Assembly (NCBI GenBank): GCA_029721435.1
Contig: CM056573.1
Span: 46,722,501-46,786,500 of the forward strand
DNA from: Gymnothorax reevesii
Lineage: Eukaryota; Chordata; Actinopteri; Anguilliformes; Muraenidae
Direction of reading: 5' to 3'
DNA: 64,000 nucleotides
The notes beneath the pieces are model-generated. The model was not told the origin of the DNA. It saw only the letters and a program-made list of their open reading frames with translations, and did not search any database. Both the position numbers and the translations under genes were made by a program. Positions 32,740 through 44,777 of the stretch are shown one piece after another. The first letter of the stretch is position 1; every line of letters starts with the position of its first letter.

Positions 32740-33072
32740 TATTAGAACATGGCGTGTTGATCGTGAATAATGAGTCCTGGGGAGAAGCGTGGTTATTGTA
32801 TCTCGGGGTGTTATAGTTTAATATTGGCTCGAACAAACTAAGGGCAGAGTCTAGGTCAAATAAGAATATGGGCTGAGAAATGCCAAACTGATTCCTTTCA
32901 CTTCTCTTGATCTTGAACGTGAGATAGTCGGTGAGTAGAATGAGATGTCGTTTAAGCTGACGTGGCGAGGAGGATTATAATTAGTGGAGAGCGGAGTGAA
33001 CTCGGAACATCTCAAGAAACCGAAGAAGGCTAATAAGAACATGGCTTCTAGAGTAGAATCCGTGGTAGACAT
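32740..33072 (-). pseudogene. Tyrosine recombinase relic of a mobile element
   Basis: The minus frame starting at 33072 reads to MFLLAFFGFLRCSEFTPL. This is the motif around the first catalytic Arg of tyrosine recombinases, as found in Ngaro/DIRS retroelements and Crypton-type transposons. In a neighbouring frame it continues FKIKRSERNQFG and FLFDLDSALS, which is the expected following strand region. The His-x-x-Arg and catalytic Tyr are not visible before the similarity stops near 32740. There is at least one frameshift. The proline-rich minus-strand frames upstream (33175-33905) may be its N-terminal part, but they carry no diagnostic motif. Confidence 0.65.
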
Positions 33073-33099
33073 TGGTACCCTCAGCGCGGCGGCTGTATG

Positions 33100-35264
33100 C
33101 AGCGAGAGAGGAGGTCTGCCATCAGAGATAAATGTTTGCCCGCGAGGAACGAGCGGGGGTCAAGCTGTGCGGGGTCAATGATGGTATGGATTTTTTTTTT
33201 CACGACTAAAATGCAATGCAGAAATAGGATGGTTGAATGAGCTGGGCCAGGTTGACATGCATTCCGGATAAAATCTGTTGTATAAGTGTGGGGGATAATG
33301 GCGAAGGGTTTGAAATAGGCTACGAGGGGCGTATCGGAGGTGGGCGGTGGGTAGTGTGTGCTGAAACTGTGGTGAGGGGAAAACTGCGATGGGCCAGCAA
33401 AGTAGTTGATGGGAGGGGCAGACCTGTTGGAGGAACCACAGAAATAGTAACATGGGAATCGGGGAAGGGGAGAGGGGCGGAGAAAGACAGTGCAGCAGGG
33501 AAGAGACGAGCGGATGAGGCAACAGCGGGTGCTTCTTCGGGTGTAGGTGGGTTAACACCGCAACTGCTGGAGCCATGGAGAATTTCATTGTGGGCAGCAG
33601 GGGCGCAGAAGCCGCGTTTCGTCTGCATGTGCATGGGGAAACAGTGCAGCCTGCGAACACAGGGACAAAAAAGGGGATGAAAAGAGACTAAGAGGTTGTA
33701 AACGGAGGGACCAGGCCTGGCCGGGGGGGGGGGGGGGGGCGCTGTTGACTGGCTGGTTTGCGGAAGGAGTGACTTCTGCTGAATCTGAAATGGGAGGACG
33801 TCGCTGAGCGGCATGACGTTGGCGCTGGGGACGGTGATGGCAGAACGCGGTAGTGCTGTGTGGTCTGCGTACAATTTTGCTGCACATGGGGAGGATCAGT
33901 TGCATTGTCGAGGGAGTCGATGAATAATTTTATTTGTTATATGGCCTAGTTGCCGGAGCGATGGAAGGGGTTTATTTTTATTTTTGCTTGGGTGCTCGCT
34001 GGAGTCTGGCGATGGTCCAATGTGGAGCCTCAGATTAACTTGAAGTGCGAGCTGTGGTAAGCCTTGCTGGGGAGTTGCGGGCTTTTGCTTCTGAGTGTCA
34101 CGGTTGACAAGGATTGTAGCTACTGCGAGACAGTGGTCTGGAATTCTTGTGGCGGGGAGCCCGGACGGGGAAACGGCCTCGGTCATCATTGCAGGGGGAG
34201 CGTGGTCTGGAATATGAGCACCTCGGTTGGAATGAGCGGGTGATGCTTTGTGGTGGAGGTACGAAGATGGCAGAGCGCAGGCGGGTGCCTGAGGGAGAAA
34301 CAGGAATGGACTGAGAAGATTCCTCTGGAGCATCCGAGTCTTGGAATTATTCTGCGTCTGAAGGACTCAGTAGGATTTTGGAATTCATGCTTCTTGTAAG
34401 CGAACTCTTGCTGTGCGCTGGGCTGTCTGGTTTGTGAATAACCGACATAGAAATGAGACGAGTGGGGATTGTGGGAATGTAGGAGGTATATGTAGGCATA
34501 AGGACGAATAGGAGGGCACATTGGGAGTGGCACTGTTTATTAAAATACGTTATCGGGAACTCCCTTAATTGAATGCACAAGTCTTCGATTTTTTTTATGT
34601 TGACATAAAAAATAAGAGGAAGGGAAGAAGACGGTCACGCCACATAGCTTTAGGCTGGACTCTTCGGTAAATTGGAGTAACTTTAGCTAGCTTAGCAAAG
34701 TAGCTAGCATCTTACATAAAATTGTCATCGATATGTTCGCAAAAGTTGCAAAGATTATAACCACAGAGAATGTAAGGTTAGTGTAACGTTGACAGGGTAG
34801 CCCAACAGCAAGCGACCCCGGGCTAGGGACATGCTGGTTCTGGCCCGGATCAGCCTGAGATCCAAAATGGAGGCGCTGGCTATCTGGGTAAACTGGTGTG
34901 TAGTTTTCGTGCTACTAAGCAAGGGATGGATCGAAGCTAACTCAGAAATAACAGAAATAATATTAATGCATTGCTTAAATATGTTTTAATAATCATTGTC
35001 TTGTCCTTAGTTAACACACACAGATTTAGCATAAAGTGCAATCAGGCGTGGAAAAATGTGAGCGAGGACACGTCAGTTTTCTGCTGAAGTCATTTTTGTG
35101 TGCCATGCAGCTTTACATACAACATATATTCATGATCTAAGCGGTACTACACAAGCGAGATTTCACATTGCATAAAGTTTTACGTTTTTATTGGTTTTTA
35201 CCTCATTTTTGCACTGTATTCATTCAAAAATGCTCGAAAAACACTGTTTCTAATGAAAACAACA
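33100..35264. other. Non-coding or undiagnosed stretch upstream of the recombinase relic
   Basis: G-rich on the plus strand, giving many overlapping proline/serine-rich minus ORFs (33175-33905, 33896-34580) with no recognised domain. A poly-G tract of 17 lies at 33723-33739. Part may belong to the tyrosine-recombinase element, whose 5' end cannot be placed. Confidence 0.35.
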
Positions 35265-36905
35265 TACAGCGCCCTCAATAATTATTGGCACCCCTGCTTA
35301 AGATGTGTTAAAAGCCTCAAAATAAATTCAATTTTTATTGCAGAAGCATAATCTCACACTGAAAATTGTAGAAAAATATAACCTTCCACTCAAATGTATT
35401 TTAAGGGAAAAAAAATCCCTGACTAAGAAATTATTATTTTTCATAAAATAACCTGTTCCACAATTATTGGCACCCTTTGCAATTCCTCAGAAATAAATGT
35501 AATTGAAGTATTTCTGTCATTGCTACAGTAGTTTACAACGTTGATCAGAGTATCTAGGAACATTTAATTAGTAATTCATCACTTCCTGTTTCCCTGAGGT
35601 ATAAATATCACGTACACTGAAGCCATTTTCACTTATCCACTCTTCAACATGGGAAAGACAAAGAAACACACCATTCAAGTCAGGCAGATGTGTGTCGACC
35701 TTCACAAGTCAGGCAATGGCTACAAGAAAATAGCCACTCGCCTGCACCTGCCCATATCTACTGTCAGAGGAATCATTAAGAAGTTTAAAACAACTGGAAC
35801 AATGGTAAACAAGCCTGGACGAGGAAGCAAGGTTATTTTGCCACCACGCACAGTGAGGAGGATGGTAAGAGAAATAAAAAGTCCTCCAAAGCTCACTGTT
35901 AAAGAATTGCAACAAATGGTAGCATCTTGGGGTCATTAAGTCTCCAAAACAACCATCAGGCGCTGTCTACATGCCAACAACCTGTTTGCGAGGCGTGCAC
36001 GGAAAATCCTTTTCTCACTCACAATCATAAACGCAAACGTCTTGAGTTCGCTAAGCGGTACTGGGACTTCAACTGGGACCGTGTGCTTTGGTCAGAGACC
36101 AAGATAGAGTTTGATTGAGACCAAGATCGAGTTTTGTGGCAGCAAACACTCTAAGTGGGTCTGGTGGAACACAAAAGATGAATATGCAGAAAAGCATCTC
36201 ATGCCCACTGTGAAGTATGGGGGAGGATCAGTGATGCTGTGGGCCTGTTTCTCTTCCAGAGGCCCTGGGAACCTTGTTAGGGTGCATGGCATCATGAACA
36301 CTTTGAAATATCAGGACATTTTAAATCAAAATCTGGTGGCCTCTGCCCGAAAGCTGAAAAGCCGAAGAAAGCTAAAGGTCGTCACTGGGTCTTTCAGCGA
36401 GATAATGACCCTAAACGTGGCCAAATCTACACAGAAATGGTTCACCAGACACAGTATCAAGCTCCTCCCATGGCCATCTCAGTCCCCAGACCTCAACCCC
36501 ATTGAAAACCTGTGGAGTGAGCTGAAGAGGAAGGTATAGAGGAGAGGACCCAGGTCGCTGGATGATTTAGAGAGATTGTGCAAAGAGGAATGGTCGAAGA
36601 TCCCTCTTTCTGTATTCTCCCATCTTGTGAAACATTACAGGAGAAGATTCTGTGCTGTTTTGTTGGCAAAACGGTGTTGTATAAAGTATTAACATCAGGG
36701 GTGCTAATAATTGTGGCACACATGATTTGATATAAAACAATTATTTCTTAATGTGGAATTTTTTTTCCCACTGAATAAATGTGCATGAATTAATGGTTAG
36801 ATTTTCCTCTTTTTTTCATTGTGGTCCAATATTATTTAGAAAAAAACTGAATTTATTAGAAGCTAAAGAAGACATCTTAACCAGGGGTGCCAATAATTTT
36901 TTGCT
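35265..36905 (+). pseudogene. Tc1-like transposon (family B), nearly full length
   Basis: The left terminus TACAGCGCCCTCAATAATTA and then TTGGCACCCC pairs with the right AACCAGGGGTGCCAATAATT (about 36880-36899), whose outer end is lost. The transposase starts at 35649 with MGKTKKHTIQVRQM. A helix-turn-helix domain (residues 10-50) and GRGSK follow, and then a stop at 35939. The second half is in other frames. WSETKIEF appears at about 36092 and again after a short tandem duplication, so the first Asp is lost. The second Asp segment is out of frame. SPDLNPIENLW (about 36484-36516) keeps the catalytic Glu. It cannot be active. Confidence 0.88.
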
Positions 36906-36980
36906 ATGTGTCTTTGATCATCAAAATATTGACTTACTTGACAAACATGACCCGTGTCATGTTTAATTATGAAATTGTTG

Positions 36981-37155
36981 GGGCGCCCTGGTAGCTAAGG
37001 TGGTGGAGCACATACCACAAAATAAGGCCTTACCGCAGCAGCCTGGGTTTGAGTCTGGCCTCAGGCCCTCTCTGCCCTGCCTTGCCTGTTTTTGTCCACA
37101 GTCACTGTCCAATAAAGCGGAGATGCCAAAACTATTCTTCAAGTATAACAAATAA
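36981..37155 (+). mobile_element. tRNA-derived SINE
   Basis: A box A-like TAGCTAAGGTGGTGGAGC (36992-37009) and a box B-like GGGTTTGAGTCTGG (37045-37058) lie 40 bp apart, as in pol III genes. The body continues CAGGCCCTCTCTGCCCTGCC...ACTGTCCAATAAAG, matching common fish tRNA-type SINEs. The copy is mutated and its target duplication is unclear. Confidence 0.75.
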
Positions 37156-37660
37156 ATATAACTGACATGTCCCCTTTCTTAGCCCTCACAGGAAAAAACG
37201 GACCATTCCATCAGAGTCCAATGTACGTTGGAGGAAAAAGGGACCCAAAAGGATACCTCATCCCTCAACAGCCCTACAAGCCCTGTTCTCACTCTGGTCA
37301 GTATTAATAACGTACATGCGACCTCAATGTCATTAGAACCTGTAAGCCTATGAACCTATTTACTAACAGATTGTAAGTCACACTATTAATGTTTTATATA
37401 TCGGTCCTATAGCTCCGCAAACTACCACTACTGCCGCAGGACAGGAGGAGCCTCCAGGAGAGGAGGGGCCTACAGAAATCCAAAATCTTGGGAGGTCTAT
37501 AATTGCAGTAACAATTACGAATCAAAATACTGAAAGGGTCTTTAATATCACAAAAGTAGAAACCTGATCATGGCATGTAGAAGTCATATTCATGACTGAA
37601 ACACAGTGATTTGGGCATTTTTATCATACTCGTTTCTGCATACAAAACTTCACAATACAA
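37156..37660. other. Non-coding stretch, nothing recognised
   Basis: Unique-looking sequence with no motif. Confidence 0.45.
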
Positions 37661-37665
37661 CTCAG

Positions 37666-37925
37666 ACCATCTTAAACCAGCTTAGAATTCTAGCTGCTAA
37701 AATTCTAAGCAAGTTTAAGATGGTCTGAGCTGTGTTCTTAGCTGGTCACAGCTGGTCTAGCTGGTCTCTATAGCTTGATGAAGGTGGTCAAAGCTGGTTA
37801 AGCTGGTATTTTCAGCTGGAGTTAGCTGGTGAAGGGCTGGTTGACCAGCTAAAATTGTCCAAAACACAGCTTAAACCAGCCTGACCATCCTAGGCTGGTC
37901 AAAGCTGGAATTTTCAGCTGGGAAG
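37666..37925. repeat. GCTGGT-rich palindromic repeat
   Basis: AGCTGGT/ACCAGCT words recur over ten times in both orientations. Long inverted arms include CAGACCATCTTAAACCAGCTTAG against TAAGTTTAAGATGGTCTG near 37666-37730. It would fold into a complex hairpin. The family is probably a fish foldback or minisatellite-like element. Confidence 0.7.
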
Positions 37926-38515
37926 ATAGCTGAGTTAGCCAGATATCTGCTCAAAGCAAAACCCAGAACAGGTCTTTTTACTGCAGCCCATGTTCCAGAT
38001 TGTAGAACCGTCCCGGTTTTACTTGGTGCAGTTATCCAGCTGAGTAATCTTTCTTTGTGGAACAGGCCCCTGTCCTTTTTCATTTAAGGTATTGTTTGTA
38101 TGCATCGCACAAATTCAGTAGAAATGCTTGCGATAGAGCTCTTATCTTATTTTATTTAATGTTTTGCTAGATGCTTATTTACTTGCTTGGTACTTCAATT
38201 GTGTTTGGTTTCGGTAAAAACGGTCATCACAAACTTTTTGCCGAATTTCTTCGCTTTCAGAGGATTTGCCACATGACGAGGTTGCTATTCGGAAACATGC
38301 TGGATTTATTATGCAAATTCATTGCCCCCGTTACGGGGACGTTCAGGCTTAAGGTTAATATTTGTATTGAATATACAGCATATTTTCCACTAATAAAATT
38401 TCCACTCTAAAACCAGTTTTCACTGCAACAAAACTGTTGACTTACTTGTGAACTTCTAGTACGTGAAGCAGCTTTTCTCAAAGCGCTCTGAGCAAAGAAC
38501 TGAATGTTTTGTTGG
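37926..38515. other. Non-coding stretch, nothing recognised
   Basis: AT-rich with no transposon termini. Confidence 0.45.
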
Positions 38516-38520
38516 TTTGT

Positions 38521-40287
38521 TGTTATGATTCTGCCTCATGTGTGTTGTCTTGTGCTTATTTGTGCTTGTGCCTTACTTTTGTTTTACTTGTGCCTTACTT
38601 TTGTTTACTTTTCAGCTTTCATTTCTGCCGTCTGATGATCCACTCCCAATCTGCCAAACTCCAGTGTTGTCGCGTAACAGCCTTCAGCATGCCTGCGTAT
38701 CGTTGTCCAATCACGTTTCCTCTTTCGGTTTCGGCTCTGGTATTTCATTCATTGCTTCCACCTGTGTTTAATTCTAGGGCTGCGTTCCAGTCCGAAAAAA
38801 TCCTTGCTTCGTCGTGTTCACTCACCCTCCAATCGAGGGGGAAATCCCCAAAAAATCCCGTATGTAAGATGGCTGCCACTTGTTGGGTCGTTCCAATCCA
38901 TTTTTGCGGAGAGAAGGGCGCATTTTCATTTGCTCAAGCCCTTGGTTATCCTCCCTTAAACGAAGCCAACAACGAACATCCCTCCAAGCTTTGATATTGC
39001 CCAGAATGCTTTGCTCATTTTCCTCGGTCAAAATTTCACGCAAAACGCGTGTTTTTGCGTCTTTGCATTGACTTTGAATGCAATATGTTGTGCGAAAAAT
39101 TCGTTTCACGTCTGGGGTGAAAGCAGCTTTTTTCCCATACAACAGTCACATGGGCCGCAGCAATCAAACGAGCACGCCATCTTCAACTTGCCATAAACAT
39201 CCGATACGCTTCCTCGTGAACTGTAAAAGGTAAAACGTACAGGCAACTAACTCAGTCGGCTCCATGGTAACACAAACTTCCCGTTGGCTTGTTGACAAAT
39301 ATCGAAGTGCAGAAGAAACGCAGCGAGGGTTGTTCCAATTCGATTTTCACAACCCTCCCCCGTTGTCCCCTCTATTGCCCTCCCTCCCTCGGGAAGAGCT
39401 TAGTCGCCTGCTATGTCATTCGCAGGACTCACTCGAGTGGAGGGAAGAAGTGAAGGGAGTATCTTATTTCGGATTGGAAAGCAGTCTGGGTCTCGCGTAA
39501 CTCTGAGTGAATACGTTCTCTGATAGGATAATAACTAACCCGTACTAACCAGCACTTATTAGAGGGTGATTGTAAATATTTTGTCATGTAGTATTAACTT
39601 TCATTAACTCATTAGCGAGTGTGTGTGATTCTAGCTTTAGTATTCCTACCTAAGCTTTCCCTGATTAATTGCATTTAAAAGCTGTGCTTTCCTTTGCTTC
39701 TCTCGTGGTGCTATTTATTTGTCACATTTAGATTTCCTTAATCTAAACTGTCTAGTTTGATTGATGGTCTCAGCGTCTTGTCTTGAGCCATTATTGTTAA
39801 CCCGGTTCTCGTGTAATTGTTTATTTATCCCATGTGTTTCTGTTCCAGTCGAGATTGCGTTCCGAGTCCCTGCCTCCTCTCGTGACTTTATGTGGCTGAG
39901 ATGGGAGGGGCCATCAGACGGAACTTTGCTAGACTCAGCTCTGCATGGTGAAATCTGAGCTCCTCGTGCCTTCTGAGCATTTCCTTTGTATGATTTCCGA
40001 GTCTTGTATTTTGCTGCGCCCACGTCTTGTCAGGCTCTTGTTTAAGTCTCCCAGTGTGTCCGTCAGTCTAGTTAGGTCCAGTTTTTGTTTTTCTAGTTTA
40101 GCCACTCTTGGAGTGTGTACTTCTGTTTCCCCCTGCCTTGGGCAGTGTACCTTAGTGTTCCCATTTCTTCAGTGCATGCGCACGGTGTCTTATTTCTGGC
40201 GTGTCTGCCAATTTTCTCCTAGTGTTTTGTGTTTCAAATAAACACTTCAGTTCCTGCATCTGTTGTTCACTTGTCTACTTCCTAACA
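38521..40287 (+). mobile_element. Solo LTR with perfect 5-bp target duplication, MITE nested
   Basis: Begins TGTTATGATT and ends CTTCCTAACA, with matching TGTTA/TAACA inverted termini. The direct repeat TTTGT flanks it exactly (38516-38520 and 40288-40292). An AATAAA signal lies at about 40236, some 45 bp before the end, as expected for R/U5. The length of 1767 bp includes a nested hAT-like MITE at about 38776-39489. There is no internal coding region or second LTR, so it is the product of LTR-LTR recombination. Confidence 0.9.
38776..39489. mobile_element. hAT-like MITE nested in the solo LTR
   Basis: The left end GGGCTGCGTTCCAGTCCG pairs with the right end CGGATTGGAAAGCAGTC (14 of 17 positions). 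Inside are several weaker inverted segments such as CACTCACCCTCCA against GGACTCACTCGAGTGGAGGG. There is no target duplication or ORF with a motif. Borders are good to a few bases. Confidence 0.55.
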
Positions 40288-40292
40288 TTTGT

Positions 40293-40640
40293 AAGGCTTT
40301 CCACGGTCAATTCTTTTTAATTTAACAAGCCAATCTTTCAAAAGGGCTTAATTATTTTGTGGAAATTGATGGAAACTTATTTTGCGGTATTTATCAGACA
40401 ACTGAATGGCATTATTATTGGTGCAAGCAACAGCAGCACTAGATTTCCCCATTTTCACTATACTGCGATCAACCTTTGTGTACGTTTTGCTTCGGGTATC
40501 ATGTGACCACCTTCCTTACTTGCAACGACCTCATTATAATTTTTCACAAAATGAGTTGAGTTGAACATACAGTACATTAATTTTGGAAATTATGTTGCTA
40601 TTTCATTGAAAAAGTCTAAAAATCAGCCCAAAAAGTATCT
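40293..40640. other. Non-coding stretch, nothing recognised
   Basis: AT-rich sequence between the solo LTR and the KDZ-like relic. Confidence 0.45.
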
Positions 40641-40654
40641 TAAAATGTTTATTT

Positions 40655-41620
40655 TTGTCTTCAAGTCCTTACAACCTTTGTCTGCCATCGGTGCAGTGTC
40701 CATCTTGCCATTGCAAGTGGACTCTGGGTATTGTAGTCCTACTGGCATTCAGGTGCTGGCCAGCAACCACCAGTTGCCAGACAATCTACACCTTGGATGT
40801 TTCATTTGAGAGCATCAAGTGTGCAAGTCCAGCCTGTCCCAACAAGCCTTTTTCAGAATGCTTGAACACAGAGCTTTTCAATCTGCAAGGGTGAAAAACA
40901 AATGCGCTTTTTCCAAAGAGCCTTTTAATGTCTTTTCCCCATATTCCCTTAACCTAATCCAATCCTCCGATCCCCCCTAACAGGAAGGTCATAACTGTGG
41001 TACCACATTCCACCGACGCTACCGTGAGTTCATGCGCTGCACATTCAAGGAGGAAGAGCTTTGCCCCGAGGAGCCTTTTTCATGCCCAGCGTGTACAGCG
41101 GACATGTGAGCGGTATCTGCTGATGGGAACAGAAAACAGTTTCGCTTCAAGAACTGAATAGGGTTAGTACAATATTGAACATGTATTGAAGTGTCCGTAG
41201 TCTGAAAAATTGACATAATCATTCTACAGGATAGATGAACCACCTCTTTTTGATGGTGTGTTCATTGCTGCTGATGATGAAGTGTCACGTTTCATCAAAC
41301 ACATCAGGAGACAGATGCCATGTGTAAGTTTAGTTTTTTTTTTTTAATTTGTGGCCTTTTTTTGGCTGTCTAATATGTATAATAATTTTGGGATACCGAC
41401 TTTCAGAGAGCTGATCATGCTTCCTGTGGTCCAGCTTCATTCATGGAAGTCCAAGGCCAAGATAGATGAAGAAGGTTTGGAATTCTCTGTGTCGACATGG
41501 ACTGCTGCTGAGAGCTTTGAACCAGTACCGCGGTGAAATCGATGCATACCTCATGTTCTTTCAGAAGGAGCTGACACGCACTACAACTGTGGCATTCTTC
41601 TGTATGGACATTGCATGCAG
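40655..41620 (+). pseudogene. KDZ/Zisupton-type transposase relic with splice sites
   Basis: Four exon-like pieces in order match the KDZ (Kyakuja-Dileera-Zisupton) transposases found in fish. At 40655-40894: LPSVQCPSCHCKW, CWPATTSCQTIYTLDV and ACPNKPFSECL. From 40985 (after AACAG) to about 41160: TTFHRRYREFMRCTFKEEE, EEPFSCPACTADM and then AVSADGNRKQFRFK. At 41230-41323 (between CTACAG and GTAAGT): DEPPLFDGVFIAADDEVSRF. At 41407-41620 (between TTTCAG and GTAATT): KIDEEGLE, then HGLLLRALNQYRGEIDAYL, QKEL and AFFCMDIACR. The cysteine pairs are the CxC zinc-binding part, and the Asp in CMD is the likely first catalytic residue of the RNase H-fold. Stops and frameshifts within exons show it is dead. 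The C-terminal half of the transposase is not seen after 41620. Confidence 0.75.
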
Positions 41621-41888
41621 GTAATTACGGTGAGATACCGAATCTTATTTGTGTAGTGTTAACCATCTTTACATAACTATAGAAGTATGTGCTTAGGATA
41701 AACATTTGAAATCTACAAAACAATTGTGGTTTTTTTTTTTGTGTTCATCTTAGGGACAGTCACTGAAAGATTGGGTATTATTTCTGAGAAGACATATACC
41801 TTTTTTTTTTTTTTTTTTGATACTTTAGCTTTTAAAATTTCCCGGTTTTGGATATTTAGATTGCTGCCTGAAACCACAATAATCATGC

Positions 41889-42275
41889 CTGTACTTCCAT
41901 GTGAGACAATAAGGAGGTATTTAGAGTTAGAGCGGGGCAGTATATCGATTAGTGATGTGAGGGTAAATGTGTGTGATGGTGGATATGGTAATATGGTGAT
42001 GTGGCCCAAGAGTTATCTTGTCCTGGTTCCAATAGCTGCATTTCAGTAAAGTGATGTCATTTTCTCAAGTTACCAGGCTGTTCTAACTGTTCTGTTATTT
42101 CCCTTGACCACTTTGTAATTATATAGATATTACTGATGGTTATTTATCAAAAACCCCATCGTGTAAATATTTTGTGAAAGCACCAATAGTCATCCCCACA
42201 GTGATGTCACAATATTGTTATCTTTATTTAAAAATATTGTAATATTTGATTTTGTCCACATTGCCCAGCCCTATT
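41889..42275. repeat. Fish interspersed DNA repeat, GGGCAATRT type
   Basis: The left part has GAGCGGGGCAGTATATCGATTAGTGATGTGAGG. The right end reads CATTGCCCAGCCCTATTC, an inverted counterpart. The interior has ATCACAATATTGTTATC-like text shared with a common fish MITE. A poly-T tract at 41801-41818 precedes it. Confidence 0.45.
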
Positions 42276-44440
42276 CAGAGATAATTATTTGGATAACTTC
42301 AGCAGGAAATTTCCTCTTTGATCATAATAAATTACTGTGTACTTTATAGTTTTTGTTAGTGTTCTATAGTAATTGTTATGGATGTTACATTGGTGCTCAA
42401 AATGTACGAAGGTTCAGTAATTTACCCTACCAGCAACTCTCCTGTTTGTACATTACCTCTTTTAACACTCATTATTGTTCTTTATACCTTTATGCCGTAA
42501 TGCCTTACTGAACACATAATGAGTTTCTTTACTGGCCACGGATTGGACTAGTTTTCACGCTGTGCACTTGAGTACTGTCCTGATATGTTGTGCTGAGGCT
42601 GTACAATTGTTAACATTTGACTCTTTGTGTCCTGCTGTTATACAGCAGCTATCAAAAGTCAACTGACATGACATCAGTGACGAGAATAACAATATCAAGC
42701 ACTTTCCTATTAGCTCCCACAGTCGACATCCAAAAACTAGTAAAACACGTCAGGATCATCAAAATTTGCTTAGACAAAATATAATTCCTTTTTAGCCACA
42801 GTCATCTCAGAGACTTAGCAGCAACTCGTCACAGGTCATAAGTAAGCCTAACCTGCTCTGACCAACCTGAAACATTTTTCTGAATAAAAATAATCATACT
42901 ACCAGATCCAAGTTCTGTGTACCTGAATATGCTATCTGTTCTTCAGCTGTCATTAAAAATGCAAGTAATACTGTATCTCACGCATTTGTTTAATACCATT
43001 AAGAAGACTTTCATATCCTCTGGATGGTGAGGAGAGTGTCCTTCTCCTGTGCAGCCTTCATATCTCTGGGGCACAAGCACTCAGCCACAAAACGCTGACC
43101 GATTCTCTTACCCAGCAAAAAAAATAAATAAAAAAAAACAGGATGCCGCTCCAGAATGTTCCACTTATGGAGCTAAAAGAAAAGACTGAATAATGTAATC
43201 GCATCAGTAATGGCTCAATGTACTATTCACATCAACAACCCAGGCAACTAACTTGAATCCTATTTGTAACTGAACATACATGCATCGAGGTGAACATATT
43301 TTAACTCAGTGCAACTGAAATGATGCCATTACCTCTCTAAATAGGGAACTTGTCACATTACATGTTTTTCCTTCCGAGGAGCTACCAGCTAGCTCAGGTG
43401 TTAAACAGCTTGATAATAAGCTTTAATGTACATCATCTAACTTATAAGCCTACATCCAGCTTTTTTCCTTTCTCCTGCGAAAAACAGTGTATAATCAAAA
43501 GAGTGTAAATCCAACCCATTTACAGGGCTAGAAAACAGTTTTTCAAATTTCATAACGTATTTCCAGGAATTTCACGACTGTGGAAAACCTCACACGGACG
43601 CATGGAAAGAGGCAGATACTCAAATACAACTCAACAGATTTCTGCTGTTCAAAAAAAGAGGTAGGCTAAAACTACAGCTTATAATGCATATCCCTTTAAA
43701 AACAAAACTTCTATGATTCAAAAGGTAATAATAACAAAAGAAGAACAAAACGAAGCCTAATCCATTACATCATAATCATTCTAGTCCATTAACCAGAACA
43801 AGAAAGCCAGCTTTCCCATTTACATGGACATGTGGGTGTCCAGATAACTGCCTACACCTAATAACCCTATAATGGCAATGCAAAATACAGTATATTTTGA
43901 TTAGGAAAAAAAAACCTCACCAGTAAATCAGTTGAATCATAAATTTTGTGAATACTACAATTTTTATTTTGAGGATCCTTCCATTCTTCGGTTATTTTTT
44001 CTTTGCGTCTTGTAGTTTGGTTTTGTGCGGCTGCTTGACCCCGCAGTGCTGACAGGTTTTTGCTGCCACTCCCAATTTTCTGACGGCGGGTCACAGTCTT
44101 TTTCTGTTGGCATCTTGGGTCAGAAAAGAAGAGGAAAGCTTAGTGTAGATCAGAGTTCATGATATCAGCCAATAAACTGTCATGTGTTGCCCTGACAATG
44201 TTGTTATGAGTCACATGATGCTGAAGCCAGCATGTTTTAGGGGAAATTATTCTATATTGTTCAGTTAGTGTACTATTTAGTTTCAGGTTTTTATTGTGCA
44301 TTAGTGAAAAAACAAATTAAAAATAAACTAACAGTACACTGTCCTCATTTCTATTTTCTGGAATATTTCTACTCAATACCCATAGAACAACAGTTCCATA
44401 ACTGCATTTTAGGGTCATCTGCTATGCGAATATGTTGTTA
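42276..44440. other. Non-coding stretch, nothing recognised
   Basis: AT-rich. An A-rich tract lies at 43119-43138. The minus ORF at 43867-44094 has no domain. Confidence 0.5.
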
Positions 44441-44444
44441 AATA

Positions 44445-44448
44445 TGTG

Positions 44449-44490
<42 letters not shown>
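44445..44490. repeat. (TG)n microsatellite
   Basis: About 22 TG units with one CG interruption. Confidence 0.95.
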
Positions 44491-44491
<1 letters not shown>

Positions 44492-44777
44492 ACGTGCTAT
44501 TTTGTCAGATGGCTCTTGTCATGTTGCTAAATGCTGTGCCACATGACTACAATGACATAAAAAAATCAGTTACAGACTATTAAAGTATTCAATACAGCAA
44601 TAATCAATCGAGTATAATCCCTATTATAGAAATATAATAGGTCTGTGGTCAGTACTGTGGTCAGCAACTCCTGAAAAGGCAAGAACTACAGAATAATCAA
44701 CATCCATTTTGTTATATCACAATAACACTTTTATCGTATAATAAAGTGAATATTACCATTAAATCTGAACATAAATA

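Noticed and set aside
33175..33905. Several overlapping proline/serine-rich minus-strand ORFs
   Set aside because: G-rich plus-strand composition explains them. They may include the N-terminus of the recombinase element, but no motif supports calling a gene.
36981..37155. Possible tRNA gene
   Set aside because: Box A and box B are present but no cloverleaf can be formed, and the body matches a SINE.
40729..40750. ZNF143/STAF-like site (reverse of ACTACAATACCCAGAG)
   Set aside because: It lies within the cysteine-rich coding segment of the KDZ-like relic, so the match is probably accidental.
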